A stretch of DNA of 64,000 nucleotides. Source: Anisakis pegreffii. Taxonomy: Eukaryota; Nematoda; Chromadorea; Rhabditida; Anisakidae. This document shows, piece by piece, positions 10,593 through 21,300 of this stretch. The notes beneath the pieces were generated by a model. That model was given only the letters and a program-made list of their open reading frames with translations, searched no databases and was not told the origin of the DNA. How positions within the stretch are numbered: position 1 is the stretch's first letter; every line of letters starts with the position of its first letter. The stretch lies in contig JAPYMA010000104.1 in the NCBI GenBank assembly GCA_035041965.1, positions 1 through 64,000 of the forward strand, read 5' to 3'. Both the position numbers and the translations under genes were made by a program.

Positions 10593-12996
10593 ATGCTCTC
10601 TCTGATATTATGGATCGTATTAGCAGCTGTAGTGATTCTAATCGCATTCTTACTTTACATCTACACTCGTCTACCGAAAAAGATTCCCGTTCAGTTCCGC
10701 GGAAAGCATGCCTTCATTACGGGTTGGTAAAATGCAGTTGCTTTTGTTGGTATTCATCGCAATATCCACACTGCACTCATAATGGCAATAAATGGGGTAA
10801 TGATAATGACAAGATTTCTGACGATATTCATCTCGGGGAAATGAAATTTTGAATAATTTGTTGAAATTCCATCTTGCTAAAAATGTTTCAATAGAAAGAA
10901 AACGACCGATTGGCTCTAAAAATTGAAGGTGGCTCGAAAGGAATTGGCAAAGAACTGGCCATAGGATTGATTAAGCGAGGCTGCAATGTATCAATATCAG
11001 CCAGAGATGCAAAACAACTTCAGCTAGCTTGCGATGAACTAAGAACAGTCGCTCAGTCAACTGCTCAGGCAAATATCTCTGCTAGATGGTATCAACTCGA
11101 TGTTACTGATTCGTTTGAAAAGGTTTAATTTCTCTTCATCTTCATTCAAACTTAGCTTTTCTACTATGAGATTTTAGTGCAGAACTGGAAATTGATGCTC
11201 TGATCAAGGAGTTTGGTAATTTATACGTTCAATACCATAGCATTTTGAAAGCGTTTCTGGAATTTACTTAGACGTTACATTTCGTAAGTATAACTGTGCG
11301 AAGAATTTCCGAAATTGTCATGCAGTGTTAGCAGAAATGCATTTTCCTCAAGGGCAGAATGCAGAGAATACCAAAAATAACAAGATATTGTCGAGCGATT
11401 GAAAAGATGTGCATAAAAGTTTGTGTAATACGTTGCATTACGATTGCTCTGATATGTGATCGGTAGATGACAATAATCAGCGGGATTTGTATTTAGAATC
11501 GTTGCATGTTTTATTCCCTGTTTTATATCGTCAGAGTGACAATTATGGTTTTAACAAATATTATTCATCAACTATGCATTGGTTGATGATCTGTTTTCAG
11601 GTAGAGGCGGTGATATTGAAGGCTGAAAAAGAATGTGGTAAAGAGATCGACATATTGATAAATAACGCAGGTACTTGTATTCAAGGTGCATTCGATGAAT
11701 TATCAACTGAAGCATTCCAACAACAGTTTTCGCTGAATTGTCTCAGCTCGGTTCGTTTTTATGATTATTCACTCTTTCATTCAAATCGTTTCAGTGCTGT
11801 AAGCCCGTAACCAGGACTCTCTCTCAGATGGCGCAAACTCCTGTCTGAAGGTAGTCACCATCATAAGCCACTAATTCTTCCCATTCCTCAACGAGCTCAT
11901 TTGAAAAACCCTTCTGTTTTCCTGAGTCCTTGTAAAAATGCTTTCACGAGAGAGCGGTTTCATATATCTCGGTTTACGGATCCACTTCAGTTTATGTATT
12001 TTTGATGGTCACTGTAATTTTCTATACACAAATTTAAAGATCAAAACGACACATGCCTTAGTGAAACGAATGAAGTCGGCACATAATGGCCATATTGGTT
12101 TCGTGTGTTCGGCTGCGGGACAGTTCGCGATGTTCGGTTACAGTGCGTATTCGATGTCGAAATTTGCGTTACGCGGTTTTGCTGAATCGCTCCGAATGGA
12201 ACTTCTTCCGTACAATATTGGCGTATCGCTATTATATCCGCCAAATACGAGCACCGAAGGTTATCAGGTTAGATTGTGTGTCATTTTTTCCGATATTGCA
12301 GACTCATTTTAAGAGGAGCTCTCTCGTTTTGCTCTCAATAGTAACGTGTTCCAGTTGAAAATTGCAGGAGGAACTGAAAACAATGCCAGATGAAGTGAGA
12401 GAAATCAGTGGTACGGCTGGTTTGTTCACGGCACCTCATGTAGCAGAATGTTACCTGAATGATATGGCGTCGGGCAATATCAGTACGAGTATTGGTTTGG
12501 AGGGTTGGATGTTAAACGCTATCGCATCTGCGACATCGATGGAGAATAATTTCCTCAGAATTTTACTTGAGGTCATTTTGTTTCGTTTCTGTTGCAGATA
12601 TATATCTTGATGGATATAATGGATATAATACTAAGTCATTGAATGGATATAATTCAGATTTGCTGATTTAATACAGTGGCGTTATATTATATCAGCTGAA
12701 AAGAATCGAACCTATACTTGAAAAGTATTGATGAACATTTCAGAGTCGACCAGAGTTTATCCTTTTCTCATTGTTTCGCGAGTTGACTTCACGAAAATTC
12801 ACATGTCAGCAAAAAGTTACTGTAAGCGATCAACAAATGATTTTGTTGCCATTTTCAGTTGATATTACTGGTGCCGATACGCATCATAATGCTAATCTAT
12901 ATGAGCGACGTCAACAAAATCGTCGACGAATGTCGTTCGAAACGTCAATCTTGTAACACCTCAACGAACGGTCCATCTTTAAACGGCGATTCATAA
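10593..12996 (+). CDS. KDSR: 3-ketodihydrosphingosine reductase (SDR family)
   Basis: Six exons: 10593-10722, 10929-11122, 11601-11750, 12040-12267, 12368-12571, 12859-12996; 347 aa against about 330 in mammals. It reduces 3-ketodihydrosphingosine to dihydrosphingosine with NADPH, the second step of sphingolipid synthesis, at the cytosolic face of the ER. Residues 2-24 form a transmembrane segment. The Rossmann motif TGGSKGIG (43-50) is created exactly by joining exons 1 and 2. INNAG lies at 128-132, the catalytic Ser is in CSAAG near 182, and YSMSK gives Tyr195 and Lys199. The last exon is read in the frame giving IRIIMLIYMSDVNKIVDECR, matching the hydrophobic C-terminal helix and basic tail of KDSR. 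That helix helps separate KDSR from other SDRs. An AATAAA at 13254 could serve polyadenylation. High confidence in the family. Confidence 0.93.
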
Positions 12997-13920
12997 CACG
13001 CACCTGCTCAACGCTTAAATTAACTTGTTCTTTCCACTTATTTTGTTATCAATTTCTAACTTGTTAAGTTTTCATGCAAAAGTTGATTTTTGATATTTTG
13101 ATAGTCAGAACGTCTTAGATGTATTGATTGAGATGTGAATTCGTTGTGTTTATGTGGCATTTGTTTGTTGTGATACAGTTTAGTTCTTCATCTGATTGTG
13201 TTTGTGTGCTAAGTTTTTGTAGTTTTATGAATAGTGATTAATGTTCTTCGTCAAATAAATACTCTCTCAATTTTCTGAATCTTTTGGTAATATTGATGCC
13301 ATTGAATAAAAGCGAATGGATGAACAAACGTTCAAAAACCATCAATATAAGCATATCATCCCAGGTTACCATGGATAGTCGATTTGTAGCGAAGCAACTA
13401 ATTTATATCATCGTTTATGAAAAATGATTGTATGAATAGGACTGAGATACAATGTTTTCCGGAAAGAACCAGAAATTTTCTCGATACGCTCCAGTTTCAT
13501 TTCAGCAAACTGCTTTCATTCATCATCAAGTGATGTCGTCCGTAGCCGAACGTCTTGATTATTTCTTCACAGCAATAACTACTTTCTGATTCATTCATTG
13601 CTTCATGAACTGTTCCGTGTGTAACACAAACGACATGAACTGAATCAGTTGAAATTTTATTCAACTGTGAAAAAAAATTGCGGGTTTCCTCGAACTGTAA
13701 AATGGGATTGTTATTATGAGTTTACTGCTAACAATAGGAATAAAAGAATAGTCTGATATGATGCAGCATCAGTTTCTGTCATACTTGCTCCGTTCATTTC
13801 ACAGCGACCAGCTTCTGCACTCGGACAATCGCTCTAAACATCGTCAAAATCATTTCGTTGCATCGAAGTAAATCAATTGAAAATTCTTCCATTCGTTCAA
13901 TATCTCAGTATTTTTCATAA
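12997..13920. other. Intergenic region between KDSR and the next gene
   Basis: Holds the KDSR 3' region and upstream sequence of the following gene. Nothing else with coding character or repeat structure was seen. Confidence 0.45.
13254..13259 (+). terminator. Candidate polyadenylation signal of KDSR
   Basis: A canonical AATAAA lies 258 nt downstream of the KDSR stop codon. A second weaker candidate, gaataaaag, follows near 13305. Confidence 0.4.
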
Positions 13921-13926
13921 TTTCAG
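13921..13926 (+). promoter_or_regulatory. Candidate trans-splice acceptor
   Basis: tttcag ends 35 nt upstream of the ATG at 13962. It may receive a spliced leader or join an upstream noncoding exon. Confidence 0.45.
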
Positions 13927-13961
13927 CATTACTCCAAATTTTTGCGAATGAACTGACAAGA

Positions 13962-15770
13962 ATGGCGAAGAAAAAGGCGACAGTACGTTTTGCAGACGAT
14001 GAAGATGTGAGACAAAATCAGCGAAGCACTCAAAGGAATCGAAAGTTATCCCTTTCAGCACCTCAACGCGCTTTTTCAACCAGTGAACTATCCGAAGATG
14101 AGCGCATGATTTTGCAAAGTCGTCGATCCTCCACTCGAATTCCAGGAACGCCGAGTCTGATCGCTCGCACACCTCAACCACTGTTACCCGAATCCGAGAG
14201 ATTCTCTTCAAATTTGCGTCAACGTCCGTCTATTGATCGCTTCCAAGTTGCAGTTATAAGTCGTACACCTCCACCATCAACTTCGTTAAACTCAAGACGA
14301 CGTCAACGAGCACAGTCAAAATCCGACGAAACTACTCCAAACTATGATCGATCTCAACAAAAACCTCCTGATCTAACCAATGATTCGAATTTACAAACAA
14401 TTATGAAGTCTGGCAGTTTGGAACCTGAACCACTACTGAACCCAATGAACTCGACAAACTCAAAAACTCGTAATAATGGTCCCAAAACACTGGCAAATGA
14501 TCCATCACTTCGAGCCAATGATGAAGTGAGTGATAACAAGAAATCATCAGTTGATGCCACACGTTCATGTTTATCGCCATTGTCACCTTTACCAGCCACT
14601 TACAAGTTGAAACAACAACAGTATTTCGATACTGAGTCAGCGGTTGTTGAATTAAGAAACCAACAGCCGAATAATCAATCTAATGCTGATGATGAGGTAC
14701 TTTTCTTATCAATGCGTATTGAGTTTTGAATTGAGAAATTTAATTTCTGAAATCTGTTTGTAATCCATCATCAAGGATACAAAAACAAAACAAATATCGA
14801 GGATGAAATGATGATTCTTTGAATGATGCAATGCTGATTTATTAAGAGGATGTAAAGCAATCCACATCGTATGGTTACAGCTGTTGAAAATTGACTCCAA
14901 TTAGAAGGCGTTCAGTTTCGGGCGAAACTTCCCTCCGGATACTTTTTCCATGCCGCATTTGAAGAATCTGACATAAGAGTCCGCCATTTTACTAGTGACG
15001 AAACTTTTGTTTGAAATTGAATGGTCTATAAATGAATTCATAATATCAATGAATTCACAGTTGCAAATCGGAATATATCTATCATTTACTAAACTGCATT
15101 TAGCAGCAAAGTGACAAACCAAAATCAGGACAAAAATCTCGAGCGTCATCATACAAGCGTTACTCGAATCGACGATACTTCCACTGGGATTCAGATTCGG
15201 ATTCAGATGGCGATAACACGAAAGATGACGATAAAGAGATACGTTTGAATACGACTTCATCAATATTTCCAAACGCATCAAAATGTGCTCATCGTTCAAA
15301 TTTATTCCTAAATTATTATTGTATCCTTCATTGAACTGAAGAGTTGTTCACGGATTATTATTTACGACCAAATGAATGTTGAATAAGTTTTGGGATTAAG
15401 ATCTGAGTTAGTGCCCGTGATACGATGTTAAAATATGCATTCAGCGGTAATTTTTCAGCTCATAAATCTGTATTGATAATGAAGATTTGTTTCTCTAACT
15501 TATGATTAGGTAATGACGAACGAAAACTAAAAGTAGAGGGAACATATACAAAAGCTGAACTTTCAAGAGGAAGATTTGAAGAAGGATTTCTCACATTTTC
15601 AATGTTTTGCAGGTGGATGTGAAGATGGCGAAGATTGTGAATTGTGCAGATTGGGGAAGGAATATAAGGAAAAGTATGATAAGGCAAAGGGCAAACAAAA
15701 GGCATCGGACATGATCATGAAGGATCTTGGAGTGCTAGACGAGTACGTTAAGATACACTCGTCTGAGTGA
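13962..15770 (+). CDS. Uncharacterised Ser/Arg-rich protein
   Basis: Proposed exons 13962-14696, 15104-15284 and 15613-15770; phases close and give 357 aa. I do not recognise the family. Exon 1 (245 aa) is hydrophilic and probably disordered, rich in Ser, Arg, Pro, Asn and Gln, with repeated SP/TP sites such as IARTPQP and ISRTPPP. Its N terminus, KKKATVRFADDED, has a basic run, then TVRF, then acids, which resembles a protein phosphatase 1 RVxF docking site with slightly off spacing. Exon 2 has DSDSDSDGD. The last exon has a compact conserved-looking tail: GCEDGEDCELC, a Lys/Glu-rich helix, and MKDLGVLDEYV. Exons 2 and 3 are inferred from splice sites and phase; an extra exon near 15511 is possible. 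Exon 1 is the secure part. Confidence 0.6.
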
Positions 15771-15792
15771 TGTTCTAGGATTCTGAATGAAT

Positions 15793-15830
15793 CTTTTACC
15801 TATCGTAACTATTGTTACGATAGGTAAAAG
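15793..15830. repeat. Perfect 17-bp hairpin after the stop codon
   Basis: Arms cttttacctatcgtaac and gttacgataggtaaaag are exactly complementary around a 4-nt loop (tatt). It lies 22 nt downstream of the stop codon at 15770, so it would be a stable stem in the 3' UTR. It could also be a tiny inverted-repeat insertion. Confidence 0.85.
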
Positions 15831-15927
15831 TTATCAATGTCAAGTGAATTCACTATTTCATTGGGAAGTGCGGACATTCGCATTGCTAGCTTACCGAAAT
15901 GGTTCCAAACTAGCTTTCTGCAACGGA

Positions 15928-16562
15928 CAGTTTACCACCACTTGGATAATCTTCAAACCTTAACTGGCTATTGCATCATAATTCAGGCATAGCCCTCACT
16001 TCTGTTTCCAAAATACCAACGAATAACAACTCAATTCAAGAGTTAAATATTTTGCAAAATAATCTGTTTTTCATTCATCTTCAATCGCTGATCACAAATT
16101 TCAAATGATGGAATTTTGGTCACAACGAAGTTTAAAACGTTGGTGCCGAATAACCGCAAATTTGTCCATATCAGGGAAGTGTACGTCGAATTTGCATGTA
16201 TTTGTTCGTGACAATAACGAATTAACTTGAACAAGCAATAAAATGTGCGTGTTGTTTGTGGACGTCTTTGTTGCTTCTTTCATTGACACACAAAACAGAC
16301 GTTGACGCATTGACGAACACAACTGCATTAATTTTGATATAATTTGAATCGTTACGTTCAAATGATTTATTTCTCCACTCTGTCGCAATTGAAACATTCA
16401 CTATCAGATAATCTACGTACATTATACGAAATTTTGTAATTACTGTAACATTAAAAAAAACTTTTAAATTTTGTGATTACTCTAACACAAAAAAGAACAG
16501 TTTACCATCACTTGGATAATCTTCAAACCTTAACTGGCTATTATACCATAATTCAGGCATAG
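15928..16562. repeat. Pair of 65-bp direct repeats
   Basis: Copies at 15928-15992 and 16498-16562 are nearly identical, with only a handful of mismatches. Both begin cagtttaccaycacttgg and end attcaggcatag; they are 570 bp apart in direct orientation. No ORF between them suggests an autonomous element. They may be remnants of one dispersed repeat or the ends of a small direct-repeat element. Confidence 0.8.
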
Positions 16563-17326
16563 CAGAATTCAGGTAAACATGTTTTTACTGCCGTGCCTAC
16601 CAATGATGAAGGATTTTGGTAAAATAAGACCTTTTTCGCCCAGTGTTTACTGATTTCGGCGAAATTTTATATTTATAAAAACTACTGCACCCATTGAGCC
16701 TACTTGTGCTGACTGTTCCAGGATTTCACTTAGAGCTGCACAGTCTAATCGTAAGCTCACGACACGAGCTGATTTGCAGTCTTCACCTGTTAGTCGTTTT
16801 TACGCAACTGGAGCTGAATAAAACTTCTGTTATCGTTTCCAAGAACATTACCCACTTGCACCCACATCTAGACGAGTGCTGTGAGGGTACTTAAATTAAA
16901 AATCATCTCCTTCACGATTAAAATTTCTTTATTATAAATTTAAAGCTTTGAACTGATGCTGATAATAGAGAAATGAACTGTAAGATGAATTTACAAAGAC
17001 GATTCTATCGAACACAAAAAGTTAATATTCTCAACGAAAGAATCATTTGAAAAAGAACCGTTTTCAAAAATAAGTCGGAGAAAAGGAATTAAGAGATCAT
17101 AATCACAGCGTTACAGATATACGAAAGGAAATGCACCTGTTATGGATAGAGATATCAAATAGAAATAAATATTCAAAATTAGAATAAATATTCGATAACA
17201 AATATTATTAAATGCTTAACATCAAATGTCACAATCAACGAATCACTACTGAGTAATAATGAATACTGATGTTAAAGAATTATCAATTAATAATTCAACG
17301 TTAATAGATAATTAAATACAAGCCAA
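16563..17326. other. Gene-free AT-rich stretch
   Basis: No supported exon on either strand. The ORF at 16694-16894 has no splice support and no recognisable motif. Confidence 0.4.
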
Positions 17327-17560
17327 ATGGTAGCCTTGCTCAGGCTCGGTAACATCAACGACATCGGTACACCACTCGCTCTCGGGCAAAACCTTCCTCT
17401 GCCAACGAAGACGAACCGACAATGTACAAATTACCGGTTGGGTGCTCTATCTCTGAGCAATGCGGAGACCGTTCAGCCCTCGCCGATTGCTTTTGCTGAG
17501 ATCTGCTCTTCAGTGTACGATTTTCGTTCGCTAGGGGAATTTCATTTCGAAACCGAATGG
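17327..17560. mobile_element. Rearranged SINE-like fragment
   Basis: Shares segments with the locus at 56230-56420: gacatcggtacaccac at 17358, a similar gggcaaaaccttcc stretch, and acaaattaccggttgggtgct near 17425. The last segment is inverted relative to the other locus. It is more GC-rich than its surroundings. It is interpreted as a broken copy of a tRNA-related short element. Confidence 0.4.
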
Positions 17561-17906
17561 TGTGTCCATGTCATTATTTAAAACACAAATATGATAACTC
17601 TTTTTGACTATCATTGAAAACACCGATCACTATTATTTATTTAAAATTACTTAAAAAGTTGACTGTTCCAAAGAATTAGAAACTATCAGCAATTTATCAT
17701 CGAACTAAACAATTCACAATCAGATATGTAAGCCATTCCCGTCGGTTTCTTGTAATTGCAATGAATGCATTTGGTGATATCGAAGGATTGAACAGATGTG
17801 AGGATTGTTTGACAATAACAGTAATGGATTAAATGTCATATTGTAGCGAGTAACACTACAAACAAATATATATCCAAGTGTAAATAAAGTGAATCATAAT
17901 TATCAT

Positions 17907-18134
17907 CAGTGGCGTATTCATGGAGTCATGGGACTTGGCACCCCGGTAGCTTGTAAAACTGAAACGGTAAAATGGAGTAATCGGCACGAAAATGCAACTT
18001 TACATCGTTTTAAGATGTTTTCAGAAAGGAAATTCGGTAGGTGGCCGTCGTTCAGATTACCTGCAATGGCCGCGATTTTCCCATTAGGTAGTAAGCCCTC
18101 CCCGCTCTAATTAAAAATCCTGAAAACACCACTG
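17907..18134. mobile_element. Small TIR element, about 228 bp
   Basis: The left end CAGTGGCGTATTCATGG and the reverse complement of the right end CAGTGGTGTTTTCAGGA form an imperfect terminal inverted repeat. The CAGTGG(C/T)GT terminus is typical of hAT-type ends. Possible 8-bp flanks, attatcat and gtttacat, agree at only 5 of 8 positions, so the target duplication is weak. No coding capacity. It sits just downstream of the SGSM gene's stop. Confidence 0.55.
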
Positions 18135-18300
18135 GTTTACATCAAAGAGAAAAGAATTCAAAAGCAAGAGAAATTTTCAACTGGGTTTTCGTCGACTTTG
18201 AAACTTCATCAGTGGGGTAGGAGATATTGACAAGGAAGTGATTTTGAGATGAGTGAGATTTGAGATAAGGAATTTTGAAAAGAGATGGTAAAAAGATCGA

Positions 18301-21300
18301 TTATTTAGACGAAGTCTGCAGTTCGAGAATGAGGGCTTGTAGTCGTTCGAGAAGTGTTCGAGCTGAGTCCAGAAGCGTATCAACATCGTGACGTTCGGCC
18401 ATTTCTAAAGTCACATCCAAATATTCATTAATAATTTACAATTCATCGTTCTATAGTGATGCAGAACAAAAAGATAGTTACTTCAATTACAAGCATCACA
18501 GTAAAGTGTCCGCATGTAATTTTGCTCTGCCGTTCAAATATTCATTTTCATGCTCAAAAATCTGGCTCTTTATGCTCAAGCTGATCTTCAACACACTATG
18601 AATAATTTTTTGTCAACAAAATATATTTTTGTGAAAAAGAATTTGAACGTCAGTCAATTTCCACTTATTTGACGAAATGACCATTCGTCATTTCCACTTA
18701 TTTGACGAAATGACCACTAGCAAAGCGATGTTTCATTCGATTTTTAATGGCATTTCACAAGGAGATAAAGCAAGAGATACCATTGAAGAATTTGATAACA
18801 TCCGTGAAATCCATTCGATTGTCGATGATAATGTGTCGATATGTTGTCAAGAGTGCAAGAGCAAAAAACAACTGGAAATGTTGTGTGATCATTCGAGACG
18901 ATGACCATATCACTTCCCATACTCGAAACACTTGCTGATAGGTCAATTCTGCAATTGTTTTATCAGTAGACACTTGACATTTGTTGTTTCAGTAATGTGA
19001 TTAGGCAAGTTGTTGATAAACTTTGAGCGATGCACAGTGCAACCTTGCATTTCACCGTTTTTTTTTTGTGCTTTCATTGGTACAGGTTTGTTAAGAGCGA
19101 CATTTTATGATTGCATGATGGATAATTCTCTCGGGCATCAACCAAAAATTCACACTTAAAAATTTATTTGCAATAAATGAAGCACTTCTCAAACATCAAA
19201 TAAGACCTCGTTTGAAGTCGAGTAAAAACCATCGATAGCAAAAATACAAATGCGTGAAATCACCATTCGTCATCATCAAATCAAACAGCTCTGGATCCAT
19301 AACCTGAATTTCACACTATATTGATGGAACAATCGTATGGCGTATTTAATGGTCAGATCATTTATTGTGAAAATAATTTCGTAGAAGAGAGAAAGCGTCT
19401 GGTGTATTTTATCATCTCGAATGTCATTAGGCATTCATCAGAAGTGGATAGTAACTTGCACTCGGTTTTGGATTTGTTTCATTCTCAACAAATTCATAAA
19501 GGTTATGCGTTTCCGTTACAACTCATTCATTACGGATTGATGAAAGGAAAAATTTGTACAAATTGCAATTCATTCAGCATAAATCTTTATCAGTGATGAA
19601 CATACGTCCAAAATAACAAAGATCGCATGAAATTATGACTAGAAACCTGAATAAGTGAACGCATATTCGCTAAGTTGTCATCCATTCCAGATCCAAGCGG
19701 GAAATTCGCCCTCATCCGGAGCATCAGTCGATCAAAACACTCCAAAACGAGTGGCTCTACAGAGTTTCTGATTGAATGAACGAAAAACAATTGTGATACT
19801 TTGAAATCTAAAGAGCAGAATGCCCACACAAATGAACATTGACGTAAATTGCAAAAGCCCCTCTCACGCATCACTTTCAAATTGAATCATGACACGAACT
19901 CCGCTGACTTCGACAAACTTGCTCAACGAATCGTCGAGACAATCACATTTCAACGTAACCAAACGAACCGTCATCGATAACGACCAGTAAAGGTGCAGCT
20001 AAATCGCACATTCCTTGCACGTAACCATCACTCAAATTCCGCCAAACGTATGTGCACATTATGTTCTTTAATTTCTGCAGATTGCAATCGTTCGAGAAGA
20101 ACGTCGACGTCCGATCACAACGATCCACATCCTTTTCGATGCGATGCAAATTCGTACCAAAATCATTTATCAGAGCCTCCTTCAAAACCATTTTCATTCC
20201 TCAAGCATACTATTTCACTTCAACACCTCCTTTACTTCATCTACAACTCAATCGAAAAACTTGAAAATGATTCTTTTTCTATTCGGCACTTTCGATCATT
20301 CCACTTTAATTCATTCTCTTGCGGTCACATATGTGTGTATTAACCGGCTGAATTTGTAATTTATAAAATCAGAAGCGCTATCATATTCTGTTTGTTGTCA
20401 TTTTTCTGTGGAAATTTCAATTCGCAATCAGTTCGCTTGTAATTTTTTCAAGCAAGCTTATTGAAAATCTCATTTCATTCTATAATATCATCGCTCGTTG
20501 AAAACCACCTCTTTATCTTTCTCAGTAAGACGATGATGTTGGTGATTTTCATCGCACGAATGATTCGACATTTCGTCGATCTCTTCAAAAACATCATTAT
20601 TCATTGATGAGTCTCGCATCGGTACACTCAAATCACCGTTATACGAGCTATGTCGTAATCGTGCTGAAATATTATCATCGTCTATAACAACCATTAACAA
20701 ATCCCCAATTACACAAACCTCACGAATCAACATTCACACAAACCGAATATGGCAGTATCATCTAAATTCATCTTTCATACCGAATAATTTGCTTGATTCC
20801 TCCAGCTTATCATCCACGGCGAAATACCGCTCAAAAGCAATGCGCCAGTGAGGAATTAGCTTCGAAAAATTAACAAAGCAATAAAAACGAAAGGATTAGA
20901 GGCAAAATTATTTTCATTCTTTCAATTGCACATCTCTTCGCAGAAAAACAATTGTTGAATTATCTCATTTACTTGTATATTTGAAAATTCGTGGTTTCAG
21001 ATTTAAAAATGATCTGAAGATCTTTTTTTTGAGTGAGCAATTATCGAATTCCAATTCTTCAAAACGTTTGTTAAGTTTCATGGTGCCGTGTTTATCTTGT
21101 GACAAGATATGCAATTCTATTTTACCTGCTGTGAATGCTTCATGATCACGAATTTTAACAATTTTTTCAATTTTTTTCCATTCTTCAACGGCCGTATTAT
21201 AATTGTTCACAAATTGTGTGTATTTATCGTTGATATTCTCAGTCCAACTCAACAGCCCCAGAAGATACGGCCACGTTTCACGTCTCAACGCATTCCCATC

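Noticed and set aside
12572..12610. Ending KDSR by reading through into VILFRFCCRYIS and stop
   Set aside because: Using the donor at 12572 and the acceptor before 12859 gives the family's hydrophobic helix and basic tail in phase, which fits KDSR better.
20787..20868. Possible extra SGSM exon encoding [14 protein letters not shown]
   Set aside because: The only acceptor (gaag) leaves phase 0, whereas both possible ends of exon 13 are phase 1. Kept only as a finding for checking.
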